Part shown: in pieces, positions 54,520 through 64,000 of the stretch
How the letters are laid out: every line of letters starts with the position of its first letter
Position numbering within the stretch: the stretch's first letter is position 1
Assembly: GCA_016714745.1 (NCBI GenBank)
Contig: JADKCG010000015.1
Coordinates: 16,975 to 80,974, forward strand
Direction of reading: 5' to 3'
Length of the DNA: 64,000 bases
From: Elusimicrobiota bacterium
GTDB taxonomy: Bacteria; Elusimicrobiota; Elusimicrobia; FEN-1173
Notes under the pieces: generated by a model
Databases searched by the model: none
Told to the model about the DNA's origin: nothing
Seen by the model: the letters and a program-made list of their open reading frames with translations, nothing else
Made by a program: the position numbers and the translations under genes

Positions 54520-54941
54520 TATTTTTCTCCCGCGGTGATCTTTTTCTGTTTCGTGGCCACCGCGATGCGTTTCGCCCGGGTCTTCCGTTTTATGATTTCC
54601 ATCAGATTCTCCACCGACTCGTAGTCCACGTCCTTGTCAGCCCGTATAATAACGACGTGATTCGGCCTTTTTTTAAGCAGGCCATCCAACAGCCGAGGAA
54701 GGTTTTCCACGGTCACGATTTTGTCCTCAATCGCAATCCGTAAATCACTCCCCAGCGAAACCGAAAAGCTCTGTTCCTTCATTTCCGATGTAAAGGCCTC
54801 GGGCAAATGAACATCCATGTTGGGTAGGTTCAACATGGGGGCGGCCACCAACATGATGATCAAAAGAACCAGCGTGACATCAATGATGGGGGTAATGTTA
54901 ATTCCCGAAATGGCGCTTCCGTGTTCTTTCACTCTTTTCAT
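54519..54941 (-). CDS. ExbD/TolR-family protein, copy 1
   Basis: 140 residues with one helix near the N-terminus: ISGINITPIIDVTLVLLIIMLVAAPML, the conserved aspartate being in IIDVTLVLLII. The periplasmic domain contains LPRLLDGLLKKRPNHVVIIRADKDVDYE. It uses the proton motive force with ExbB. Overlaps the second ExbD gene by ATGA and tonB by one base. Confidence 0.92.
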   Translation of the reverse strand: MKRVKEHGSAISGINITPIIDVTLVLLIIMLVAAPMLNLPNMDVHLPEAFTSEMKEQSFSVSLGSDLRIAIEDKIVTVENLPRLLDGLLKKRPNHVVIIRADKDVDYESVENLMEIIKRKTRAKRIAVATKQKKITAGEK

Positions 54942-55366
54942 TTTTTCGCCCGTTTAAGCAAAGAAAGTTTTTCCGCGCCGGCTTGCTTCGACATATCCAA
55001 TGCCGTCACCACCATTCCATGCCGTACGCCTTTGGCCGCGGTGATGATGACCGTCCGATCGTTCTTACGGGAAAGTTCTCCTGCTAAAAAACGCTGAAGA
55101 GACTCCGCCGAATCCATTTTGTTTTGGTTTAGCCAAAATCCTTCCGGACGAACTTCAATGATCAAAGGTTTTTCCGGCACGGCCTCCTGAACTTTCACCG
55201 CCGTCGCGGCCCGGGAAGCCGAGATTTTGATCATGGACTGCATGACCATCGGAGTGATGAGCATAAGGATGATGAGAAGCACCAAAGAAATATCCGCCAA
55301 GGGAACAACATTGATCTCGCAAATTTCATCCCCTTCGCTTTTTTCAATAGCGCCACGCTTCATCAA
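54938..55366 (-). CDS. ExbD/TolR-family protein, copy 2
   Basis: 142 residues; the helix is EINVVPLADISLVLLIILML (the charged residue is in LADISLV), with a periplasmic part RPEGFWLNQNKMDSAESLQRFL and RTVIITAAKGVRHGMVV. The first (upstream) of two diverged copies, so the motor may be heteromeric, as in other two-ExbD systems. 42 bases after exbB. Confidence 0.9.
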   Translation of the reverse strand: MMKRGAIEKSEGDEICEINVVPLADISLVLLIILMLITPMVMQSMIKISASRAATAVKVQEAVPEKPLIIEVRPEGFWLNQNKMDSAESLQRFLAGELSRKNDRTVIITAAKGVRHGMVVTALDMSKQAGAEKLSLLKRAKK

Positions 55367-55408
55367 GTCCTCCCTTTTCGATTCGACACCGCTGACGACC
55401 GAAAGTTC

Positions 55409-56032
55409 TTAGCGTTTTTCTCCAAAAACCGCCAACAAGAGCCTTTGCCCATAGGTGTTCATTTCCACCAGGGTCGCGCGTAGGCGAAAGTTAAAGTAGT
55501 TGTAAATCATCGCCGCGGGGACCGCCACCACCAGGCCGGCCACAGTCGTGATGAGAGCCTCCGAAATACCCCCCGACACCACGGACGGATCGTTTGACTT
55601 AGACGCCGCCAAACTTTGAAAGGCGTGGAGAACGCCCAATACCGTTCCCAAAAGCCCCACCAACGGCGAAATAAAACTGATGGTGCCGAAAAGTCCCACG
55701 CGTTTGCGCAAGACTTCCTGGCCCTCTTCTTTCTCGATCACCATGCCGTCTTCCGCATCCAAACGAGACACCAGAGAGCCTTCTAACCCTGATTTAAACA
55801 GCCGGGCAAAGATCCCGGGGCTCACTTCACAGAGCGCAATGGCGTCCCGAAGCCTCTTTTCTCGAACCAACCCGAGGATGCGGTCCCAAAGTTCCCGAGG
55901 AAACTTCGCTTCTTTGCGGAACACCCAAAACCTTTCCAGAGTGAAAGCCACCACCAGAACCGAAAAGACAAGGATGGTGCTGATAATGGGGGGGTTGACG
56001 TTGAACCATTCTATGAAACCCATTTTCATCAT
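55409..56032 (-). CDS. ExbB/TolQ/MotA-family proton channel protein
   Basis: 207 residues, three helices: first PPIISTILVFSVLVVAFTLE, then GLFGTISFISPLVGLLGTVLGVLHAF and ISEALITTVAGLVVAVPAAMIYNYF. LLGTVLGV and the TTVAGLVVAVPA block are the family core. It follows the long TPR gene with a 1-base gap, and precedes the two exbD genes. Confidence 0.93.
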   Translation of the reverse strand: MMKMGFIEWFNVNPPIISTILVFSVLVVAFTLERFWVFRKEAKFPRELWDRILGLVREKRLRDAIALCEVSPGIFARLFKSGLEGSLVSRLDAEDGMVIEKEEGQEVLRKRVGLFGTISFISPLVGLLGTVLGVLHAFQSLAASKSNDPSVVSGGISEALITTVAGLVVAVPAAMIYNYFNFRLRATLVEMNTYGQRLLLAVFGEKR

Positions 56033-56033
56033 G

Positions 56034-59000
56034 TTACTTTCCTCCCTTAAGTTCCTTCACTTTTTGCTGTGCAATGGACCGCCATTCGGCGTTGGTGCTG
56101 AACGAAGCAATGTCTGAGTAAATCGCAATGGCGTTGGCGGTGGCTTTTTCCTTTTCGTACATTTCGCCTAACAGCGCCAACCCCGCCAATCGGAACTTGT
56201 TGTCTTTGGGGGACAACCGCCGCAGGGTTTCATACGCTTTCATCTGTTCGGACGGCGCTTTCAGTTTTTCATAACACCGCCCTAAATTAAACGTCGCCTC
56301 GAAAATTTCCATCTCATCGGTCTGAATTTTTTTATAGGTTTCCACCGCTTTCACGAAGTCTTCCGCGTCTTCATACAGTTGGCCGATTTGCATGTAGATG
56401 TAAGCAGTCTTATCATCGTCTGGAAACCGCCGAAGGAAATTACCATACGCGTCGATGGCTTGAAAAGGTTGCCCGGCTTTGGTGTAACAGACGGGGATAT
56501 TCATGGCCGCGTCCTTAGATTTCGGGTCGGACGGATGGGCTTCCTGGAAATCATTGAACGCGATGGCCGCCTGCCCATAATCTTTCAGGCTGAAAAAGCA
56601 GACGGCCAGTTTAAACCGCGAATCCTTGGTGAGGGCCTCCTGGGGATAGTTGGCAATAAAGTTCTTAAAGGTGTTGACGGCCGCGGCGAAATCTCCTTTC
56701 AAGAAATAGGAATCCGCTTTGTAGTAAAAGGCCTGCATGGCTTGGGTGGATTCCGGGAAATCCAAAATCAGCCGTTCAAAATAATCCAGGGCTCGGTCGT
56801 ACTCCTTTCGGTTGTATGCCTCGGCTCCCAGCTCCCAGTAAATGTCCGCTGTAAATTTGCTTTTGGGGAATTGGGCCACAAGATCTTTCATGTCTCCGGC
56901 GGTTTTGCCTTGTTTATAATACGCCATTTGGAGTAGTTCCTGCACCTCGTTGGCCTTCTCGTCATTGGGATACTTTTTCATGTAGGCGGTGTATTGGTCG
57001 ATGGCGCGGGGGATATCACCGGCGTTGTAGAAACATTGCCCCATCTGGAGCATGGACTCCTTGGCCAGAGGCGAATCCGGGTAGAGTTCCGTTAACTTCC
57101 GGAAAGATTGATAGGCCGGGTTGTACTGGCCCAAGCCGAAATAGGTTCGAGCGGTTTGAAACAAGCCGTCGGGCGCATAGCGGGAATTTTTAAACTTATT
57201 GGTTAACGTCGTCCATTTCGCGATGGCTTCGGTGAAATATTCTTGCCGATACAGTGCCAAACCCGCCTGATACAGGGCGCGCTCGGTGCGACTGTCATCC
57301 GGATATTTGGCGATGAACTCCTCATAGAAACTCGCCGCCCGTTCGTATTCGCGCTTATTAAAAAACACGTCAGCGGAGTCAAGCAACCCGGCCATTTTTG
57401 TGTCGGCGGACCCTCCCTCCGCGGCCAATTCCCGAGCACGCGCCTGCATGTCGGAAGCTTCGTCGTAACGCCCTAACCGGGAGAGACTGGCCGCCATTCC
57501 CAACATCGCGCCGGGGACCAAAGGCGAGGCCCGGTAATTTTTGGTCACAAGCTCGTAGGTCTGCCGCGCCAGTTCAAATTGTTCAATATTATAATACGCT
57601 TCCGCGACCCAATAATAAGTTTCCGCCTGCCAGGGGGTAGGGGTGGCCGGGGCCCGTTTGAGAAACGTGTAAACATGGGTGACCACCTCGGCGTAACGCC
57701 GTTCCTGGACCATGGTGACCGCCATGAGATAGAGCGCTTTGTCAAAGTAGGCGGTGTTCGGGTAGCGATCCAAAATGAATTGAAACGTCACCACCGCGTC
57801 GTCGGGTTTTTTCATCAACATTTGGCACAGGCCCTTAATGAGACTGACTTTGGCGTGCAGTTCTCCCCATTCGAAGTCCTTGATGAAATGGTCGGCCTTG
57901 GTGATGGCGATGTCGTATTGGCCCTGCACCGCCAAACTCCAAATGATTTTAAACTGCGCGTCCATGGAGTAATCGTTGTTGGTGACGAGAGCCGAAAATC
58001 CGGGGATGGCCTTGGCCAACTCTCCCTGACGAAGCGATATTTCCGCCAACAAATATTGGCTGGCGGGGCCCGACAGGTTTTGGGGAAACTCTTTGACCAA
58101 CTGGGCCCAGTTCAAACCGGCCTGTTCAAAGTTTCCGTTTTGGAAATCCACACAGCCCATGCGGAAAAGCGCGAACGGCCGAAGCGGGCTGGCCAGTTCC
58201 GACTTATAAATTCGCCGAAAAGAATTGTACGCCAAGGGAAACTCTTTCGACTGAAAATAGGCTTCACCCATCTGATACAGACCCTTGTCCGTCCACAAAT
58301 GGGCGGGATCGTTGTCCAGAACTTCCTTCAACAACTGAGACGCCGCGATCACGCGATTGAGAAGCCGCTGACAGACTCCCCTGTAAAAAAGCGCCGCCGG
58401 ATCATCAGGAGCGCGTTCCAAAAGAGTCGAGGCGCTTTTATAGTCCCCGCGTTCCATGTAAATGAGCGCGAGGGGAACGATCACCCGCGGCATGTTGGCG
58501 TACCCGCTGTGAGACTCGAGAAGCTTCACGAAAGACCCTTCGGCTTTCATGTTCTCTCCTCGCCCGAGATAACAATACGCGGACCCCAACAGCGCCTCCG
58601 CCCGCAAAACGTTATTTTTGGACTTTTCCACCCAAGAAAAATGGTCAAGCGCCGTAAGATATTTTTTGAGATTCAAATGGCATTCACCGATGCGAAACCG
58701 AGCGGAGATCACGAGATTAGCGTTTTCGGACGCACGGTGATTGGCCATGAACTCTTTAAATTCAGCGGCGGCCTCAGGCCAACGTTTTTGGAGGAAATAG
58801 GATTCGGCCTTAATGTATTGAGCGGCGGCGGCCTTTGAATGTCGAGGGAATTGGTTCAGGAAATTGCGGGATTCCGCGATGGACGATTCATACTTTCCGG
58901 ACTGAAACGCACCGGACAAAACGACAAACAACCGTTCCGCGTCGGGGTTCACAAAAGCGGCGCGCGCCCCCGTGAGGGCGAAAAAGAGTACAGCGACCGA

Positions 59001-59036
59001 CACAATCCGTTTCGTCAATTTTTCATATGTCATCAT
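56034..59036 (-). CDS. Long periplasmic TPR protein (YbgF/CpoB-like)
   Basis: About 1000 residues from ATG 59036 (behind GGAGAGGGA). Signal peptide MTYEKLTKRIVSVAVLFFALTGARA, then about 20 tetratricopeptide units through the whole length (ADSPLAKESMLQMGQCFYNAG, AQAYQSFRKLTELYPDSPLA, DGLFQTARTYFGLGQYNPAY, AIDAYGNFLRRFPDDDKTA). The small Tol-Pal partner CpoB/YbgF has just a few such repeats; this is a greatly extended version. It lies between a PorV-like barrel and exbB, so it probably connects the envelope motor to outer-membrane complexes. Confidence 0.88.
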   Translation of the reverse strand: MMTYEKLTKRIVSVAVLFFALTGARAAFVNPDAERLFVVLSGAFQSGKYESSIAESRNFLNQFPRHSKAAAAQYIKAESYFLQKRWPEAAAEFKEFMANHRASENANLVISARFRIGECHLNLKKYLTALDHFSWVEKSKNNVLRAEALLGSAYCYLGRGENMKAEGSFVKLLESHSGYANMPRVIVPLALIYMERGDYKSASTLLERAPDDPAALFYRGVCQRLLNRVIAASQLLKEVLDNDPAHLWTDKGLYQMGEAYFQSKEFPLAYNSFRRIYKSELASPLRPFALFRMGCVDFQNGNFEQAGLNWAQLVKEFPQNLSGPASQYLLAEISLRQGELAKAIPGFSALVTNNDYSMDAQFKIIWSLAVQGQYDIAITKADHFIKDFEWGELHAKVSLIKGLCQMLMKKPDDAVVTFQFILDRYPNTAYFDKALYLMAVTMVQERRYAEVVTHVYTFLKRAPATPTPWQAETYYWVAEAYYNIEQFELARQTYELVTKNYRASPLVPGAMLGMAASLSRLGRYDEASDMQARARELAAEGGSADTKMAGLLDSADVFFNKREYERAASFYEEFIAKYPDDSRTERALYQAGLALYRQEYFTEAIAKWTTLTNKFKNSRYAPDGLFQTARTYFGLGQYNPAYQSFRKLTELYPDSPLAKESMLQMGQCFYNAGDIPRAIDQYTAYMKKYPNDEKANEVQELLQMAYYKQGKTAGDMKDLVAQFPKSKFTADIYWELGAEAYNRKEYDRALDYFERLILDFPESTQAMQAFYYKADSYFLKGDFAAAVNTFKNFIANYPQEALTKDSRFKLAVCFFSLKDYGQAAIAFNDFQEAHPSDPKSKDAAMNIPVCYTKAGQPFQAIDAYGNFLRRFPDDDKTAYIYMQIGQLYEDAEDFVKAVETYKKIQTDEMEIFEATFNLGRCYEKLKAPSEQMKAYETLRRLSPKDNKFRLAGLALLGEMYEKEKATANAIAIYSDIASFSTNAEWRSIAQQKVKELKGGK

Positions 59037-59099
59037 GGTGTCCCTCTCCATCAATTTTCATTTGACATCCCGGCCGTTCTCCGAACGTTCCGATTCCCC

Positions 59100-60545
59100 T
59101 CAATTTCCCGCTTTTTCCCCACTGCCCCCCGTTGGTGCCGGCTCAGACACAGGGGCGGGCGGCACCAGGGGCGCGTTGGGAATGGACGGTTCCGCGCCTT
59201 CCAACCCTTCCGGGGCCCGCATGCGGATTTCCACATCGGGAACGCTGTTGGACTTGTAGTCCAACCGGAACTTCCCGTTCTCTTCCCAAATCCGACCAGC
59301 CTTGTATTCCACAGCGAATCGGTAGTGATACACCCCGCGTTTCACCGGCCGCCCGTTCTCGTCGGTCATGTCCCACAAAATGGCGGCCCCCGGATGATAC
59401 TGTTCCGACAATGTCCGCACCACGCGACCGTCTTCGTCTTTGACGATCAGTGTCCAGTGCGTGATTTTGAACTGGGGAACATCCACTTTAAAGCGAACCT
59501 CGTTCCTCAGCCCTTCTATGTATATCGAATCTGAGTTTGGCGCAAGGCCCACCGGCGAGATATTCGCCCGATAGATGTTCCCCCAACGGAACGTGAGCGA
59601 TACTTTATTGGTCGCCCCCAGATTTTCCTGGTTGGAGAACGCGTAATCAAAGAGAAACGAACGGAAATTCACCCCGACGCCCATCGTCACATCCTGGTTC
59701 TGGTCCCAGCCTGCGCGCAAACTCAAAAGAGAGAGGGGATTGTATTCCATGCCTCCCACAAAATAGAGACTCTGCTGAACCGTTTTGTTGGCGTCCAAAG
59801 AAACGATAAACCGCTCCCGCGGCGCGTGATACGCCAAACCAAAGCGCCCGCTCTGTTTATACTCATCGGGATCCTCTCCCAAGGTGAGGGTGGGTTCATT
59901 CAGATTGTTTAGCGCCACCCCCGCGCTCAACCCGTTCCACGGCCGCGTGTAAGCGGAAAGATCCAACGCCATCGCGCTTCCTGAGTCCGATAGGACTTTC
60001 TGTTGGAGCAACCGTACCCGCGCCCCCGCCGACCAAAGATCGTAAAAAGATCGCCCGTAAGAAAGGGAAATCACGTTTTGGGTAACATCTCCCTCGCCGC
60101 CTGAGACAAAATTCAAATTGTCCCGCCTTTGAAAACCATCGGAACGAAGCAAAAAGTCAGACACTCCCAACGCCCCCCAGCGGGGCCCCAACGGCGCGAC
60201 AAAAGACGTGTAGTACAGCTTCGTCCCGAATTCGTAGGGCGCATACATCGTCTGAAACTGAAACTCGTCCATAAACGCCAACGCCGCGGGATTCCAATAT
60301 TCGGCCGAGGCATCATCCGCCACGGCCGTAAACGCCCCCCCCATCCCCAGGGCTCGGGCGCCCGCTCCATAGCGCAAAAAATCCCCTGCCTGGCCAAAAC
60401 TCGTATCCGCCCGAGCAAAATTTGGAAAGAAAACAGAAAAGAATAAACCGAAGGAGATCAACAGGCTCGCCAAAGACAATAATATTTTTCCTCTCCTCTT
60501 GGCAGAAGGGAGTGTGAGGGATTTTGGGTTGTCTGTTTTGATCAT
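59100..60545 (-). CDS. PorV/PorQ-like outer-membrane barrel with FlgD-like C-terminal domain
   Basis: 481 residues, signal peptide to about 46 (SFGLFFSVFFPNFARA). Then GDFLRYGAGARALGMGGAFTAV and ADDASAEYWNPAALAF, the hallmark of the PorV/UPF0164 family, then about 14 strands. After the barrel (about 330) comes a FlgD-like Ig fold (GRVVRTLSEQYHPGAAILWDMTDENGRPV, KRGVYHYRFAVEY). In Bacteroidota PorV carries type IX secretion cargo. Overlaps the upstream surface protein by ATGA. Type IX function here is inferred only. Confidence 0.85.
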   Translation of the reverse strand: MIKTDNPKSLTLPSAKRRGKILLSLASLLISFGLFFSVFFPNFARADTSFGQAGDFLRYGAGARALGMGGAFTAVADDASAEYWNPAALAFMDEFQFQTMYAPYEFGTKLYYTSFVAPLGPRWGALGVSDFLLRSDGFQRRDNLNFVSGGEGDVTQNVISLSYGRSFYDLWSAGARVRLLQQKVLSDSGSAMALDLSAYTRPWNGLSAGVALNNLNEPTLTLGEDPDEYKQSGRFGLAYHAPRERFIVSLDANKTVQQSLYFVGGMEYNPLSLLSLRAGWDQNQDVTMGVGVNFRSFLFDYAFSNQENLGATNKVSLTFRWGNIYRANISPVGLAPNSDSIYIEGLRNEVRFKVDVPQFKITHWTLIVKDEDGRVVRTLSEQYHPGAAILWDMTDENGRPVKRGVYHYRFAVEYKAGRIWEENGKFRLDYKSNSVPDVEIRMRAPEGLEGAEPSIPNAPLVPPAPVSEPAPTGGSGEKAGN

Positions 60546-63500
60546 TTTTTCACCGCGATTTTTCGATTAAGTTTCGTTCCATCCGCCCCTTCCAAAACGG
60601 CCACATACCCGCCGTTGCCCACCACCACCCCATCCCCGTTGCGCCCATCCCATGACACCCGATTAAATCCAGACGACCCGCCCTCTTCCCCCTGGGAATA
60701 ACCTCGCTCATAAACTCTCTGCCCCATCATGTCATAAATCGTCAATCGCACCCCCGCGTCCGCCAAAAGAGTGTATTCCAAGAACGTCAAATCCCGTCCC
60801 GCCCGGAACGGGTTGGGATAGTTCACCAACCCCTCTTCCGGGGTTGTCACCGCGGAGACAAAAATGGGTTTGCTGGTCCGTGTGGTTTCCGTGTGAAAAA
60901 CACCGGACGAAGTGGATTGCGTCACGCCGAAATATTCGATCGTGTGTTGTCCGGGTGCGTTGAACTGGATGGGCCCAAAAGAATAGACACCCGACATTTG
61001 CTGGACAAAAATATTGAGGATCTGCGTGGCGGCGCCGTCAATGCTGTAGCTGACACTCACCGGGTCCAAACCGGCCTGCACAGAGAAATCAAAATAAAGA
61101 TCGTCCCCTGGTTTAACAGCGTACCCTTTCTCTTCCTCCACCCCAAACCCGAGCACGCGCAAAGACGTGGTGGGTGGGCCCAACAATCGAAACACCTTCG
61201 CCAGCCGAATGTTGCCGGACACCGCGCGAAACTCGCCCGTGCCGGATTTTTGGCTGGAGGTCGTAAAGGTTGAAAAAACCTGGCCGTACACGTTCGTCAC
61301 TGCGTCCGTTGGAGAAAGCGTGCCAAACGACGGATCCGACAATTCAAGGGTCACCCCCGTGCTGGGAATCGGGTTAGCGTAGGCGTCAAGAAGAGTGACG
61401 CGAACCGTTTCTGTCACCCCCGCATCCAAAACCGCCGACAGCGTCGCATCGATGGAAGCAAGGGGCCCCGGGAGAAAATTCATTGTGGTGCTGGTGGTGG
61501 TGTTCACCCCGTCGGACACGGTAAAATAAAACACGCCGGACTGGGAAAACCCTTGCTGAAACGTTTGGGCGCCGCCGTCGATCAAGGCATTGGTTTTCTG
61601 CAACACCCCCGCGAGAGGAACTCCGCTGGGACTGACAGGGGTGATGGTCACGCTCGTTGAAAAATTTATGGCCGTCGTGTGGGTCACCTTGTCCCGAGGG
61701 GTTAGCGTCATAGAGAAGGTGTCTGGGGGCCCCACCCGGGACTCGGCAGGAAAAGTTAAAACATAGTCCACCCCGTTGGGAATAAACGAAATCGTTGAAG
61801 AAAACCCCTGCCAGCCGTCTTCATCCGTAAATTTAAATCGAACATTTTCCGCCACCTGATATTTCAAACCCAGGTTCAGGAGAGGCACCATTTGGACCAC
61901 ATTGTTTGCCCCCACGGTGCCGGGTCTTTCGATGCTCAGATTATCGACGGCAAGCGGCTGAAGGGTGGGCGTCATGGGTGTGATCGTCACTTTGGGCAAA
62001 TTATTTACGATGAGCGCTTCCGTGGATCCATTCACATACTGGTGAAGAGTCACGTGGAAGTCAATGGTGCTTCCGCTGTAATAGGGAGGGGCAGAAATCA
62101 GTTCCGCCACATAGGCCCGCCCATTGAGAGGGATCACCACCGACTGAGGAAAGAGATTGACGTTGGAGCGATCGTCCGCGGTCACGGTCACTTGCGGGGG
62201 AGAATTCAGGGAGACCCCTGCAAAAAGAGCCTGCCCATTAATAAACGGTTGCTGGGGCAACGCTCCCAGAGATCCATCGGAAGCCGTCAACCGAACGGTC
62301 GGGTCGTTCGGAGTATTCAAAGAAGTGACCGTGTTCCAATAACGATCCACCGCGTTAACAACAATGTTAAACGTATCCTTGGTCCCTTGGGCGCGGAGAT
62401 TGGCGGAATTTTTCCCTGTCAGAGAGGGGACCCCGGGGACCTCCACTTCGTCAGGAGCCACAATCTGCAATTTCACATACGCCCCAGGTCGGATCGTAAT
62501 ATTGGCGGACCCGATGATCGGAGGATACCCCGCCAGCGTCCCAGTGGCGGAGACAATGATGTTTTCGGCTTTCGTGTAGCTGAAACTGAAGGTGGCCTCC
62601 CCATTCACCAAAGTCCCCGAATTGACCGGGATCGTCCCCGCGGCCGGCGGCCCGCCGGCGCTGGTGGCCACAGAAATATTAAAACTGTGCTGGAACCCAG
62701 CGCCTCGAATCAAAACATTCTGCTGGACGGAATCGTACAACCCCACCGTGACAGGAAACACATCGTCCGCGGTGGTCGGAGTGCCCGGAAGAGTGACCCG
62801 GTAAAGGAGTCCGTTGGGGTTCACCGTGATGTTGCCCGAGTCTTTGAGACGGTTAAAACTGTCGGTCACGCGAATTTTAATCGTTTCGACATTGCCGTAA
62901 CTTTGCTGAAAGGTCACAGAGCCGTTATTTAAATTCATCACCTGGACACCGAGCGGGACCGCCGTGGGCGTGCCCGACGAAGTCAACGCCTCCAGCGCAA
63001 TGGCATTGTTGGCGCCCACCATGGGAAGCCCCGTGTTCGGGTCGATCAATTCCACCGTCATTTGAAAAATCGCCCCCACGGTTGCGGCCGCCGGCACGGT
63101 CACCACATAGGCCGCCCCCGGGGTCACCGGCACATTTGAAACAGAGGTTTTGTTCGCGTTATTTTGATCTGCGGCGGTCACTTTCACGGTGGAAGGGTTC
63201 GGAAGGTTTCCGTTCAAAAACACGTTATTGACGGTCGTTGACCCGCTGTTCACGGCAATGTCGGTTAAATCAATGGCCAAGTCGTCAGACGATAAAGAGA
63301 AGTGGTTGCCGGTGTAGGTCGTGTCCAAGTTATAGAACCGATCGCACAACAAAAGGGTGTATGACATGGAGGTGTTGGCCACCACAGTAGAGATGGACAC
63401 GCTGTCTTTCCCGGGAGCCGCGGGAGACCCTGGGAGGACCACCTCCCCCGGGGCCAACAATAATACGCGTCCCGTATTGGCGGAATAGTCCCCCGCTGTG

Positions 63501-64000
63501 ATGGTCCCGGTCGATCGGTCAAAAAAACCCTTCGCCGTGACCGTCGCTTGAATCACCGAGGACCCCGCCGTATAGATCTGAATAAACCCGGGGGGGTTGC
63601 TGACGCCATTGTTGAAACTCACCTGGGCGGGCGCCCCCAAATTTGCAAAAACGTTTGGATCGACCATGGTCAGGTCCGCCACCCCGGATTCGTCAACCTT
63701 GTTGCCATATTGGTCCACGGCGGTGACCGTTACCGCAAACGCGTCCCCGCCAAAACGGGTGTTGGCGCCCCTGCCTTGAAGGGCGCCCCCAATCCCCGGC
63801 CGAGGGATTCTCCCAGCCGCGTCAATACAATGTCCACCAAAGCCGGGTCTTCTCGAATACTAAAGAAAGCGCTGAACCCCTGGCGCATGGCGGGAGCGTT
63901 GACAAAGGCCCGCACCTGCAAAAAGTCCGCTCCATTGCCCAAAGCGCTACCGGCGTAAGTGATGGTGATCGGAACATTGGCCACAACACCCCCGTCACGG
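60542..64000 (-). CDS. Giant surface protein with Ig-like repeats and sorting-like C-terminus, 5' end outside the window
   Basis: More than 1150 residues; runs off the right edge. Serial Ig-like beta domains (VTDSFNRLKDSGNITV, TVTAKGFFDRSTGTITAG, VTLLDAYANPIPSTGVTLEL) with Thr/Val/Asn-rich strands, like invasin/Big repeats. The C-terminal 90 residues (YPNPFRAGRDLTFLEYTL, then VRLTIYDMMGQRVYERG, and WDGRNGDGVVVGNGGYVAVL) resemble FlgD/type IX sorting domains. A frameshift at about 63770-63780, in a G5 run, splits the reading frame; one extra G restores it. Not a complete protein here. Confidence 0.85.

Noticed and set aside
57579..58838. Plus-strand open frame of 419 codons
   Set aside because: Antisense to the TPR protein; no signal, motifs or ribosome site.

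Overview
The window carries a dense, mostly minus-strand bacterial chromosome segment of moderately high GC with core housekeeping genes and one short accessory stretch. It encodes Kdo synthesis and LPS export (kdsA, kdsD, kdsC, lptC, lptA, lptB), a TonB/ExbB/ExbD module and outer-membrane proteins, so the cell is diderm. PPi-dependent phosphofructokinase, DhnA-type aldolase, HPr kinase with a mannose-family PTS, PorV-like and FlgD-tailed surface proteins, and very long proteins of unknown function suggest an uncultured lineage such as Elusimicrobiota or Omnitrophota. This is inference from gene content; no marker tree could be run.

Layout. 1-13,500 (minus): kdsA, a small membrane gene, kdsD, kdsC, lptC, lptA, lptB, hpf, ptsN, hprK, rapZ, EIIA, EIIB, EIIC, EIID, HPr, EI and lepA, many overlapping by 1-4 bases, with cspA upstream. 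The block combines LPS precursor and export genes with PTS-based carbon sensing. 13,778-21,918: three long reading frames that look like one very large membrane protein (about 2,700 residues) interrupted by a frameshift and an in-frame TAG. 22,000-24,900: response regulator, NIL-domain protein, sulfur-carrier protein ending GGC, threonine synthase behind a possible attenuator, and a PilZ protein whose start lies in a hairpin. 24,900-33,500: gatB, Nudix, gatA, gatC, a small conserved gene, a membrane-TPR protein and a UvrD/PcrA helicase.

33,500-36,200 is the accessory patch: a 413-bp element with 22-bp terminal inverted repeats and an 8-bp target duplication, a deleted IS481-type transposase and a DUF4143 ATPase. 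On the plus strand follow a TolC-like protein and an RND pump with no adaptor (36,194-40,590). 40,653-50,072 (minus) holds an rRNA methyltransferase, VanZ, RadC, thioesterase and PFP group, then an ABC-F, barrel protein, accA and aldolase group. 50,094-50,800 has a leaderless-looking hemerythrin gene and tRNA-Pro(TGG), whose 3' end is duplicated nearby. 50,948-64,000 is an envelope region: YceI with a His-rich membrane partner, an OmpA-like protein, TonB, two ExbD, ExbB, a 1,000-residue TPR protein, a PorV-like barrel and a giant surface protein running off the right edge.

About ten otherwise good genes are broken by small indels, many at homopolymers. These look more like residual sequencing or assembly errors than real decay, so several entries below are given as repaired spans.
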